This document shows, in pieces, positions 1 through 5,994 of a DNA stretch of 36,265 nt. The notes under the pieces were generated by a model. It was not told where the DNA came from, searched no databases, and was given only the letters and a program-made list of their open reading frames with translations. The DNA is from Alphaproteobacteria bacterium (lineage in GTDB: Bacteria; Pseudomonadota; Alphaproteobacteria; Caulobacterales; Aquidulcibacteraceae). Position 1 is the first letter of the stretch. Each line of letters opens with the position of its first letter. The position numbers and the translations under genes were made by a program. The DNA lies in NCBI GenBank assembly GCA_016124255.1, contig WGOB01000060.1, positions 1 to 36,265 of the forward strand. The letters are read 5' to 3'.

Positions 1-64
1 ACTCTCGGCCCGGCGGCTTGGTCTCGCGCGCGCGGCGCGGCGGCGCGGGCGTGTGAGAGGACGG

Positions 65-82
65 AAAACGCGCTTGCGCGCA
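65..82 (-). terminator. Short hairpin and T-run at the ncRNA 3' end
   Basis: Minus strand GCGC (81-78), GNRA-type loop GCAA (77-74), GCGC (73-70), G, then TTTT (68-65). It follows immediately after the last anticodon-stem strand of domain 2. The stem is only 4-5 bp, so termination may be inefficient. Confidence 0.4.
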
Positions 83-186
83 ACTGGTGCGTCTGCCGTT
101 CCGCCACGAAGCGACAGCGCCTCGGCGGGAGTTGAACCCACATGCTCCGCCTACGGACGGTCTCCCGCCGTGCTTGGAGCGCCAGT
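83..186 (-). ncRNA. Permuted tRNA-Leu-like domain 2
   Basis: Order on the minus strand: anticodon-stem strand ACTGG (186-182), a 40-nt variable arm (181-142), T-stem GTGGG (141-137), T-loop TTCAACT (136-130), T-stem CCCGC (129-125). Next come 3' acceptor CGAGGCG (124-118), loop CTGT (117-114), 5' acceptor CGCTTCG (113-107), TGGCGGAA-type D-arm typical of tRNA-Leu (106-89), A88 and anticodon-stem strand CCAGT (87-83). ACTGG and CCAGT pair perfectly, so acceptor, D, T and anticodon stems can all form. The usual anticodon loop is absent because the permutation opens there. The variable arm has nested stems GCTCC/GGAGC and ACGG/CCGT, much longer than in ordinary tRNA-Leu. Confidence 0.63.
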
Positions 187-190
187 TCCC

Positions 191-212
191 GATAATCCGA
201 TCCATCCGGCCC
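191..212 (-). repeat. 22-nt element preceding permuted domain 2
   Basis: Minus-strand copy that begins GGGCCG and ends GGATTATC, 4 nt before the ACTGG strand of domain 2. It is 18/22 identical to the copy at 405-426. Mismatches fall at element positions 7, 8, 12 and 17. Confidence 0.6.
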
Positions 213-327
213 GCGCTCGCGGCGTCCCTGAAAGATCGGGGACGCCGCCGCACAGCGCATCGCCGGCCGTTTGGAGGAACGGGCGTGGGGCTGGACGGGA
301 AAGGCCGGACGCCGCGAAGCGCCCGTA

Positions 328-404
328 CCCGCTGCTCTACCAGACTGAGCTACGCGATCTTGCGATCACGGCGGGATTCGAACCCGCGACCTGCGCATTG
401 CAAA
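328..404 (-). ncRNA. Permuted tRNA-like domain 1
   Basis: Order on the minus strand: anticodon-loop-like TTTGCAA (404-398), stem strand TGCGC (397-393), variable segment AGGTC (392-388), T-stem GCGGG (387-383), T-loop TTCGAAT (382-376), T-stem CCCGC (375-371). Next come 3' acceptor CGTGATC (370-364), tetraloop GCAA (363-360), 5' acceptor GATCGCG (359-353), TA, D-stem GCTC (350-347), D-loop AGTCTGGTA, D-stem GAGC (337-334), A333, and stem strand GCGGG (332-328). Acceptor, T and D stems are intact. The anticodon stem is poor: three pairs, one G.G mismatch and one G.U. The TGC triplet resembles an alanine anticodon, but identity is not assigned because that stem is weak. Confidence 0.6.
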
Positions 405-426
405 GATAACCCGAACCAATCGGCCC
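405..426 (-). repeat. 22-nt element preceding permuted domain 1
   Basis: Minus-strand element that begins GGGCCG and ends GGGTTATC, lying directly before the 3' half of domain 1. It matches the element at 191-212 at 18 of 22 positions without gaps. A copy in front of each domain suggests a shared processing or folding signal, or duplication of a whole unit. Confidence 0.6.
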
Positions 427-516
427 ATTCCGCCAAAGCGGCCGGCGACGTGCGCAGAGCGTCGTCTCGTCCGGATCTGCTGATGCAGCCCAAGGCGATC
501 CGACCTGCGCCGCGCG

Positions 517-545
517 CGTATAGTGCATAATGCACTAATCCGCAA
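517..545 (-). promoter_or_regulatory. Sigma70-like promoter for the permuted-tRNA ncRNA
   Basis: On the minus strand TTGCGG (545-540) is followed after exactly 17 nt by TATACG (522-517), both close to the sigma70 consensus. It points into the ncRNA and predicts a start near 510. Interestingly the predicted start region carries GCGCAGGTCG (510-501), repeated exactly at 396-387 inside domain 1. Confidence 0.5.
521..537. promoter_or_regulatory. 17-nt palindrome within the ncRNA promoter spacer
   Basis: TAGTGCAT-A-ATGCACTA is a perfect inverted repeat around one central base. It fills the spacer and overlaps the -10 hexamer of the minus-strand promoter, the classical position for a repressor operator. 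The cognate regulator is not identifiable. Confidence 0.45.
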
Positions 546-619
546 GCGCTGCGATCCGCGCCTGGTGATCCATGCCTATCCCCGGCTGAATCGTGGATGA
601 GCGGGCGCCTCTTGCTGAC

Positions 620-635
620 TAGACCGATCGGTCTA
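620..635. promoter_or_regulatory. TetR-type operator palindrome
   Basis: TAGACCGATCGGTCTA is a perfect 16-nt palindrome 23 bp upstream of the FMN-protein start at 659. Palindromes with AGACCG half-sites are typical of TetR-family operators (NemR-like). No TetR gene is adjacent, so the regulator would act from elsewhere or lie outside the window. Confidence 0.5.
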
Positions 636-658
636 CATCATGTTGGGAGGTCGGTCTC

Positions 659-1285
659 ATGCCAAACGACGCCGCGCCGAGCAGTGATGTCGCTTTCACC
701 GCGACGGTGAAGGCGGTCCAGGAGGCGCGCGGCTCGCGTCAGACTTATGCGCGCATGGAGGCGCGCGGGGGCTTCCGCACGGCGATCACCGCGGACCTCG
801 CGGCGTTTCTCGCTGAAATCGACACCGCCTATCTCGCGACCGCCAACGCGGCAGGCCAGCCCTATGCGCAGCATCGCGGCGGCCCCAAGGGGTTCATCCG
901 TGTGCTCGACGAACGGACGCTGGCGTTCGCGGATTATCGCGGCAATCGCCAATACGTCACTCTGGGCAACCTCGCGGAGAACGCCAAAGCGTTCCTCTTC
1001 CTGATGGATTACGCGCATCGGCGCCGGATCAAGATCTGGGGCGAGGCGAAGGTCGTCGCCGGCGACGAGGCGCTCATCGCATCGCTGATGCCGGACGGCT
1101 ATGACGCAACGCCGGAGCAGGCGATCGTCTTCACGTTGCATGCGTGGGACATCAATTGCCCGCAGCACATTCCAATGAAGCTCGACGCCGCCGACGTCGC
1201 CGGCGCGCTCGATCACCTGAAGGACAAGATCGCCGCGCTGGAGGCGGAAAACGCCGCGCTGCGCGAGAAGCTCGGGAGCCTGTGA
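659..1285 (+). CDS. Pyridoxamine 5'-phosphate oxidase family FMN-binding protein
   Basis: 208-aa soluble protein of the split-barrel flavin-binding family. The central part (about residues 55-165) has the pattern of these proteins: a core AYLATANAAGQPYAQHRGG strand-turn-strand, then GFIRVLDERTLAFADYRGN and a segment with NLAENAKAFLFL. Such proteins bind FMN or F420-like cofactors and act as small oxidoreductases; the substrate cannot be told. The last 30 residues (LKDKIAALEAENAALREKL) are a strong heptad coiled coil, probably for oligomerisation and not a usual part of the family. The start is supported by GGGAGG at 645-650. A TetR-type palindrome lies at 620-635, suggesting inducible expression, for example by a reactive compound. 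Confidence 0.8.
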   Translation: MPNDAAPSSDVAFTATVKAVQEARGSRQTYARMEARGGFRTAITADLAAFLAEIDTAYLATANAAGQPYAQHRGGPKGFIRVLDERTLAFADYRGNRQYVTLGNLAENAKAFLFLMDYAHRRRIKIWGEAKVVAGDEALIASLMPDGYDATPEQAIVFTLHAWDINCPQHIPMKLDAADVAGALDHLKDKIAALEAENAALREKLGSL

Positions 1286-1308
1286 AAACGAGCGGGCTGG
1301 AAGCCCGC
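1285..1308 (-). terminator. Rho-independent terminator of the aldolase/oxidase operon
   Basis: Minus strand GCGGGCT-TCC-AGCCCGC (1308-1292) followed by TCGTTTT (1291-1285), 9 bp beyond the stop codon at 1317. It also abuts the end of the convergent FMN gene. Confidence 0.65.
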
Positions 1309-1316
1309 GGTCCAAG

Positions 1317-2456
1317 CTACCGCGAGCGGCCGCGCGCGCTCACGGGCCAGATGTCGATCAGCGTGTCGCCACGCACGACGTGGTAAGCGTCGTAGAGATT
1401 GACGGTCGGGTCGCAATGGGGCGCCGTCAGCGTCACCGGCGCGCCATGCGCGAACGTGTGGTCGCGCGCGATCAGCGCGCCGTGTTCGTCGCCCATGAAG
1501 ACGAACTTCGCCCCTTCCGGCGCGCCGGCGACGATCTCCGGCTGGCCCCCATCGGTGGAGAGCGCCTTGAAGCCGGCGTCGATCGTCGCCATGCCCGGCG
1601 TATTGGCGCTGATCACATGCGCATCGATGAAGAGCGCCGTCTCGAATGGCGCATCGCCCGCGCCAGTCAAATCGCAGAGCGCATACTGGCGGTCCATGAA
1701 CACGTATGAGCCGACCTGCCACTCGCTCAACACGCCGAGCGCTGCGTCGATACGGTGGGTGCCGGTGCCGCCGCCGGTAATGATCGCCGGCGCAAGCCCG
1801 GCCGTAGCGAGCGCTTCTATGACGCTTTGCAGATAAGCCGTGCGCTCTTCCAGCGCCGCGCGACGTTCTGCATAGCCCTCGATGTGCTGCTGCACGCCGC
1901 AATAATATTGCACGCCGCCATAGCGCAGCGACGGCTCGCGCGAAATCTGCTGCGCGAGCGCGACCGCCGCATCGGCCGAAGCGACGCCCGTGCGCCGGAT
2001 GCCGGGATCAATGTCGACATAGAGCGTCAGCGGACGTTGTGTCGTCGCGACCCGCGCCAGCGCCGCGACATTGCCTGGATGATCGGCCGTCACCTGCAGC
2101 GCGTCGACGCGCGCGTTGAGCGCGATCAGCCGCGCGATCGCCTGCGGCGTCACTATGGGCGAGGTGAGAAGGATGTCGCTGACGCCCGCGTCCGCCAGCG
2201 CCTCCGCTTCGCCGAGCTTGGCGCAGCACACCCCGATCGCGCCGGCCGCGATCTGCAGCTTGGCGATATCGGCGCTCTTGTGCGTCTTCGCATGCGGGCG
2301 CAGACGCACGCCGTGGGCGTTCGCGAACGCGGCCATGGCGTCGATGTTGCGCTGGAGCGCATCGCGATCGATCACCAGCGCGGGCGTGTTGAGCGCGCGC
2401 CGCGATCCTTGCTGGCCGATCAGCGGGCGATGGAGATCGAGTTCGTCGGCCATCAC
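1317..2456 (-). CDS. D-threonine aldolase / D-serine dehydratase-like PLP enzyme
   Basis: 379-aa fold-type III PLP enzyme with an alanine-racemase-like N-terminal barrel and a C-terminal DSD-type domain. Seen: TPALVIDRDALQRNI at the start of the barrel, RPHAKTHK with the likely PLP lysine at K57, a substrate/phosphate segment IITGGGTGTHR, and a C-terminal HCDPTVNLYDAYHVV that carries the probable metal ligands (H347 and following Cys/Asp). Enzymes of this family cleave D-threonine to glycine and acetaldehyde or dehydrate D-serine; related members act on 3-hydroxyaspartate, so the substrate is open. Its start overlaps the stop of the upstream oxidase by 4 bp (2453-2456), so the two are one translationally coupled operon. 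A terminator follows. Confidence 0.82.
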   Translation of the reverse strand: MMADELDLHRPLIGQQGSRRALNTPALVIDRDALQRNIDAMAAFANAHGVRLRPHAKTHKSADIAKLQIAAGAIGVCCAKLGEAEALADAGVSDILLTSPIVTPQAIARLIALNARVDALQVTADHPGNVAALARVATTQRPLTLYVDIDPGIRRTGVASADAAVALAQQISREPSLRYGGVQYYCGVQQHIEGYAERRAALEERTAYLQSVIEALATAGLAPAIITGGGTGTHRIDAALGVLSEWQVGSYVFMDRQYALCDLTGAGDAPFETALFIDAHVISANTPGMATIDAGFKALSTDGGQPEIVAGAPEGAKFVFMGDEHGALIARDHTFAHGAPVTLTAPHCDPTVNLYDAYHVVRGDTLIDIWPVSARGRSR

Positions 2457-3736
2457 GCCGCCTTCGCTTCACGGCGCACGCCGAACAGCGCCGCCAGATG
2501 GGCGTTGGCGAACTTGCCGCCTGGGTCATGCGCGGCGCGCACTGCGCAGAATTGCGCGGCCTTCGGATAGAGCGCGTGCACATCGGCTTCGCCCAATGTG
2601 TGCCGTTTGGCCCAATGGGGGCGGCCGCCGTGCGCGCGGAAGATCTGTTCCGCCTCGCGAAAAAGATCGCGCCATTTCATCTTGGCGTATTGGTGCATGG
2701 AGATGGACGCGCCCGCCCCGGCGTGAAACGGGCTCATCCAGATGTCGTCCTGCGCGACGGTGCGGAATTCGAATGGGAACGTCACCGGCAAGGATCTCTT
2801 GCGGATCCAGGCGATGACTTCCTTCAGCGCCGGCCAGCCCTGATCGCGCGGCAGTTCGTACTCCATCTCTTCGAACCGCACCGTGCGCTCGGAGGGAAAA
2901 ATTTGATAGGCCGGGCCCACGCGCCGGCGACGTACGCCTGCAGGCACGATCGCCTTCTGCATGCGCGCGGTCAGGAACGGCAGCGCGGCGCAGAGATCGC
3001 AGAGCCTGCGGAAATTGGTCTCGTCCATGTCGTTCAGGCGCGTGAGCGGTCCTTCCGACGGCGCGGGATTGAGTTTCTTTACGATCGCCTGCTCGCCGTA
3101 GGGAAACACGAAGAACTCGACATGCCGGTTCTCTGCGACCCATTGCGGCCAGCGTTCCTCGACCGCATCGAGCGGATAGGATTCAAGCCGCTCCTCCAGA
3201 TGATACGCCGGCAGCACATCGATCTCGATTGCGAGCGCGATCCCCATCAGCCCGAGCGAGAGCCGCTGCGCTTCGTATAGATCGCCGCGCTCATCGGGGC
3301 TGCACGTGACAATCGATCCGTCCGCCAGCATCAGCTTGAAAGCGCGCGCCGCGGTGGAGAGCGAGCCGAGATCGCGGCCCGTGCCATGTGTGCCGGTCGA
3401 GATCGCGCCGGCAAGCGATTGCGGGTTCACATCGCCCTGATTGATCAGCGACGCGCCCTGGTCCCACAGCGCCTGCGTGAGCTTGGCCAAGCTCCATCCC
3501 GCCGGCGCCCACGCCCGCGTGCGGGCCTCATTGAGGCGGAGTTCGCCTTCGAGTGCGGCGAGCGAGATCAGCGCGCCGTCGGTGTCGCACAGCGGCATGA
3601 ACGAATGTCCCGCGCCGACCACGCGCGCTTGACTCGCCTGCGCGACGATCGCGGCGAGGGCTGCCTCCGTCTTCGGCGCTTCATGCTGCGCGGGCCGCGC
3701 GCGCACACTCCCCGACCAGTTCGTCCATTCGGCCAT
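2453..3736 (-). CDS. FAD-linked sugar-lactone oxidase (D-arabinono-1,4-lactone/L-gulonolactone oxidase family)
   Basis: 427-aa VAO/PCMH-family flavoprotein. The FAD-binding domain shows VVGAGHSF (residues 39-46, with the His often used for covalent flavin attachment in this family) and GDVNPQSLAGAISTGTHGTG (101-120). The C-terminal ALO domain ends in the family pattern PHWAKRH...YP...F...R...DPGGKFAN, with LFG close to the end. Enzymes of this group oxidise aldonolactones or sugar alcohols with O2 or a dehydrogenase acceptor; the exact substrate is not evident. The start at 3736 is preferred over an upstream in-frame ATG at 3913 because GGAGAG precedes it and homology begins here. Coupled to the downstream PLP enzyme; divergent from the hydratase at 3898. 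Confidence 0.83.
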   Translation of the reverse strand: MAEWTNWSGSVRARPAQHEAPKTEAALAAIVAQASQARVVGAGHSFMPLCDTDGALISLAALEGELRLNEARTRAWAPAGWSLAKLTQALWDQGASLINQGDVNPQSLAGAISTGTHGTGRDLGSLSTAARAFKLMLADGSIVTCSPDERGDLYEAQRLSLGLMGIALAIEIDVLPAYHLEERLESYPLDAVEERWPQWVAENRHVEFFVFPYGEQAIVKKLNPAPSEGPLTRLNDMDETNFRRLCDLCAALPFLTARMQKAIVPAGVRRRRVGPAYQIFPSERTVRFEEMEYELPRDQGWPALKEVIAWIRKRSLPVTFPFEFRTVAQDDIWMSPFHAGAGASISMHQYAKMKWRDLFREAEQIFRAHGGRPHWAKRHTLGEADVHALYPKAAQFCAVRAAHDPGGKFANAHLAALFGVRREAKAA

Positions 3737-3897
3737 CAGCGCGCTCTCTCCTTGTGGACGGACGATAGAAGCGCCGTCGCTGCAGAGCAACGCGCCCGCA
3801 CTTGCTCCCGCCCACTCGGCGGCGGCCAGAGGGGGGCTTTCGCCGCGGGACGTAATGCGGCATCGTTCCGCGAGGTCGAACCATGACCGGAGGCGCG

Positions 3898-4740
3898 ATG
3901 AGCGAAACGCCATGGTCGGATTGGGTCGGGCGCAGCGAAACGCGCCGCGACCAGATCAGCGAGACGCCGGCGCGCGCGCTCGCGGCGACCTTGAATCACG
4001 ACGCGGATGCGGCGATCGGGCCGGGCGCTGAGATTCCTGCGCTTTGGATTTGGCTCTATTTCCTCCCGCTGGCGCCGATGCGCGACATCGGCGCGGACGG
4101 CCATCCCAAGCGCGGCGGATTCCTGCCGCCGATCCCGCAGCCGCGGCGGATGTGGGCGGGCAGCCGCTGCACCTTTCATGCGCCGCTGCGCATCGGCGAT
4201 GACATCGAACGCACCTCGACCATCCTCAAGATCGCGGAAAAGACCGGCAAGGCCGGCGTGATGACGTTCGTCACCGTCCGTCACGGCGTCAGCGCCGGGG
4301 GCGGCCTCGCGATCGAGGAAGAACAAGACATCGTCTATATCGACATTCCGTCCCGCTATGAACCGCCTCCGCCGACGCCGCTGCCGGCGTGCGCGTGGAG
4401 CGACGCTGTCGCGATCGATCCGGTGCTGCTGTTCCGCTATTCGGCGCTGACGTTCAACGGCCACCGCATCCACTACGACAAACCCTACGCGGTTGAGGTG
4501 GAGCGCTATCCGGGGCTTGTCGTGCATGGGCCGCTGCAGGCGACGCTGCTGTTCGACGCGGCGTTGAAGCGCGCGCCGGCGCGGAGGCCGAAGAGCTTCA
4601 GTTTTCGCGGCGTGCGGCCGCTCTTCGCGCACGAACGCGCCAGCCTGAACGGCCTGGAACGCGACGACGGCGCGTGGGACCTCTACGCCGCCAACGGCGA
4701 CGGCGCCGTCACCATGCAGGCGACAATGACGTGGAGCTGA
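3898..4740 (+). CDS. Mesaconyl-C4-CoA hydratase-like protein (FAS1-like dehydratase/HTD2 family)
   Basis: 280-aa double hot-dog protein. It has an N-terminal FAS1-like dehydratase domain (about 1-140: conserved GFLPPIPQPRRMWAGSR and the RIGDDIERTSTI segment) and a C-terminal hot-dog with SALTFNGHRIHYDKPYA, the hydratase signature carrying the catalytic His/Asp. In the family, mesaconyl-C4-CoA hydratase forms (S)-citramalyl-CoA in the 3-hydroxypropionate bicycle and in propionate/glyoxylate co-assimilation; fungal HTD2 relatives act in mitochondrial fatty acid synthesis. The start at 3898 is chosen for GGAGG at 3889-3893; ATG 3883 is an alternative. The next gene, 33 bp on, is a family III CoA transferase, which supports the mesaconyl-CoA role. 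Confidence 0.75.
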   Translation: MSETPWSDWVGRSETRRDQISETPARALAATLNHDADAAIGPGAEIPALWIWLYFLPLAPMRDIGADGHPKRGGFLPPIPQPRRMWAGSRCTFHAPLRIGDDIERTSTILKIAEKTGKAGVMTFVTVRHGVSAGGGLAIEEEQDIVYIDIPSRYEPPPPTPLPACAWSDAVAIDPVLLFRYSALTFNGHRIHYDKPYAVEVERYPGLVVHGPLQATLLFDAALKRAPARRPKSFSFRGVRPLFAHERASLNGLERDDGAWDLYAANGDGAVTMQATMTWS

Positions 4741-4773
4741 ACAGCGCAGGCCTGACAGGGTGAGGATACGTCG

Positions 4774-5988
4774 ATGGTGAAGATTCTTGAGGGCATGCGC
4801 ATTGTCGAAGGCGCCGCCTTCGTCGCGGCGCCGCTGGCGGGCATGACGCTGGCGCAGATGGGCGCCGACGTGATCCGCTTCGACCGCATCCGCGGCGGGC
4901 TCGATCATCAGCGCTGGCCGGTGACGGCCAAAGGGCGCAGCCTGTTCTGGGCGGGCCTCAACAAAGGCAAGCGCAGCCTTGCGGTCGACATGGCGACGCC
5001 GCGCGGCCAGGAAATCGTCACCCGCCTGATCTGCGCGCCGGGCGAACAGGCCGGCATCTTCCTCACCAATCTGCGCGTGCGCGGCTGGATGGACTACGAA
5101 GCGCTCAAGAAGCACCGCCAGGACCTGATCATGATGTCGATCACCGGCGACCGCCGCGGCGGGCCGCAGGTCGACTACACGGTCAATCCCGCCGTCGGCT
5201 TTCCCAACGCGACGGGGCCTGAGGGATCGAGCGATCCGGTCGGCCATGTGCTGCCGGCGTGGGATTGCATCACCGGGCAGCAGGCGGCGCTCGGCATCCT
5301 TGCGGCCGAGCGCCACCGCCGCCTCACCGGCGAAGGCCAGCTGGTGGAGCTTGCGCTCAAGGACATGGCTTTGGCGATGCTCGGCAATCTCGGCGTCATC
5401 GGCGAAGTCACCATCAACGGCGTCGATCGCCCGAAGATGGGCAACGCGCTCTACGGCGCCTACGCGCAGGATTTCGTGTGCAAGTGCGGCGGGCGGGTCA
5501 TCGTGGTGGCGCTCACCACGCGGCAGTGGGACAATCTCAAGGCGGTCACGCACACGCAGGAAGCATTCGAGGACCTGGCGGCCAAGCTCGGCGTCAAGCT
5601 CAGCCTCGAAGGCGAACGGTTCAAGCATCGCGCCGCGATCACCGCAGTGCTGCAGCCGTTCTTCGAGCAGCGCCGCATCGAAGATTTCGCGCAGAGCTTC
5701 GAGGAGCGCGGCGTCACCTGGAGCCGCTACCGCAGCTTCAAGCAGGCGGTGGCTGAAGATCCCGATTGCTCCACCGACAATCCGATGTTCTCGATGCTCG
5801 ATCATCCGGGCATCGGCGCTTACCTGACGCCCGGCAATCCGATCGCATTCTCGGCGGTGGAGCGGATCACGCCGGCGCGCGCGCCCAGCCTCGGCGAAAA
5901 CACCGACGAGATCCTGGTCGAGATCGGGTATTCCGATTCAGAGATCGCCGATCTGCACGATTCCAAAATCGTCGCCGGGCCGGCCTGA
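4774..5988 (+). CDS. Family III (CaiB/BaiF) CoA transferase, possibly mesaconyl-CoA C1-C4 transferase
   Basis: 404-aa CoA transferase. N-terminal pattern LEGMRIVEGAAFVAAPLAGMTLAQMGADVIRFD (in pieces from residue 5) is typical, and the probable catalytic aspartate is D164 in PAWDCITGQQAALG, followed by ERHRRLTGEGQLVEL. These enzymes form an aspartyl-CoA thioester. Next to a mesaconyl-C4-CoA hydratase-like gene, the most likely reaction is the intramolecular CoA shift of mesaconyl-C1-CoA to mesaconyl-C4-CoA (2-methylfumaryl-CoA isomerase). That role is inferred from context, since many CaiB proteins look alike. The gene ends 6 bp before the convergent efflux gene. No lyase or mesaconyl-C1-CoA hydratase gene was found in the window. 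Confidence 0.78.
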   Translation: MVKILEGMRIVEGAAFVAAPLAGMTLAQMGADVIRFDRIRGGLDHQRWPVTAKGRSLFWAGLNKGKRSLAVDMATPRGQEIVTRLICAPGEQAGIFLTNLRVRGWMDYEALKKHRQDLIMMSITGDRRGGPQVDYTVNPAVGFPNATGPEGSSDPVGHVLPAWDCITGQQAALGILAAERHRRLTGEGQLVELALKDMALAMLGNLGVIGEVTINGVDRPKMGNALYGAYAQDFVCKCGGRVIVVALTTRQWDNLKAVTHTQEAFEDLAAKLGVKLSLEGERFKHRAAITAVLQPFFEQRRIEDFAQSFEERGVTWSRYRSFKQAVAEDPDCSTDNPMFSMLDHPGIGAYLTPGNPIAFSAVERITPARAPSLGENTDEILVEIGYSDSEIADLHDSKIVAGPA

Positions 5989-5994
5989 TCGCGC

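Larger units (their letters stand above)
65..510 (-). ncRNA. Structured ncRNA with two tandem circularly permuted tRNA-like domains
   Basis: Read on the minus strand, this segment contains two units in which the 3' half of a tRNA (T-arm plus 3' acceptor strand) comes before its own 5' half (acceptor strand plus D-arm). The halves are joined by only 4 nt: GCAA in domain 1 and CTGT in domain 2. Both acceptor stems form 7 bp with one G.U each. A sigma70-like promoter ends at 517, giving a predicted start near 510, and a hairpin with a T-run ends the unit near 65. A 5' leader (502-472) can fold into a stem closed by CGGATC/GATCCG. A strong 8-bp hairpin (221-246) separates the domains. Plus-strand ORFs here are not convincing genes. 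The function is unknown: a tRNA mimic, a decoy, or the precursor of a processed tRNA are all possible. The structure is seen in the sequence; transcription is inferred. Confidence 0.62.

Noticed and set aside
83-404. Two ordinary adjacent tRNA genes or intron-split tRNAs
   Set aside because: In ordinary order the halves do not pair. Each 3' acceptor strand pairs with the 5' strand that follows it, not one before it, and in both units the joining loop is only 4 nt.
65-510. Permuted (two-piece) tmRNA typical of alphaproteobacteria
   Set aside because: No tag reading frame ending in a typical Ala-Ala tag was found, a real D-stem is present in both domains, and there are two tRNA-like units instead of one.
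53-535. Short plus- and minus-strand ORFs at the left end
   Set aside because: They run through the structured RNA, have no homology or ribosome binding sites, and show no coding-like pattern.
3736-5805. Long minus-strand ORF of 689 codons
   Set aside because: It is antisense to the hydratase and CoA transferase genes, which have clear family motifs; high GC produces long shadow frames.
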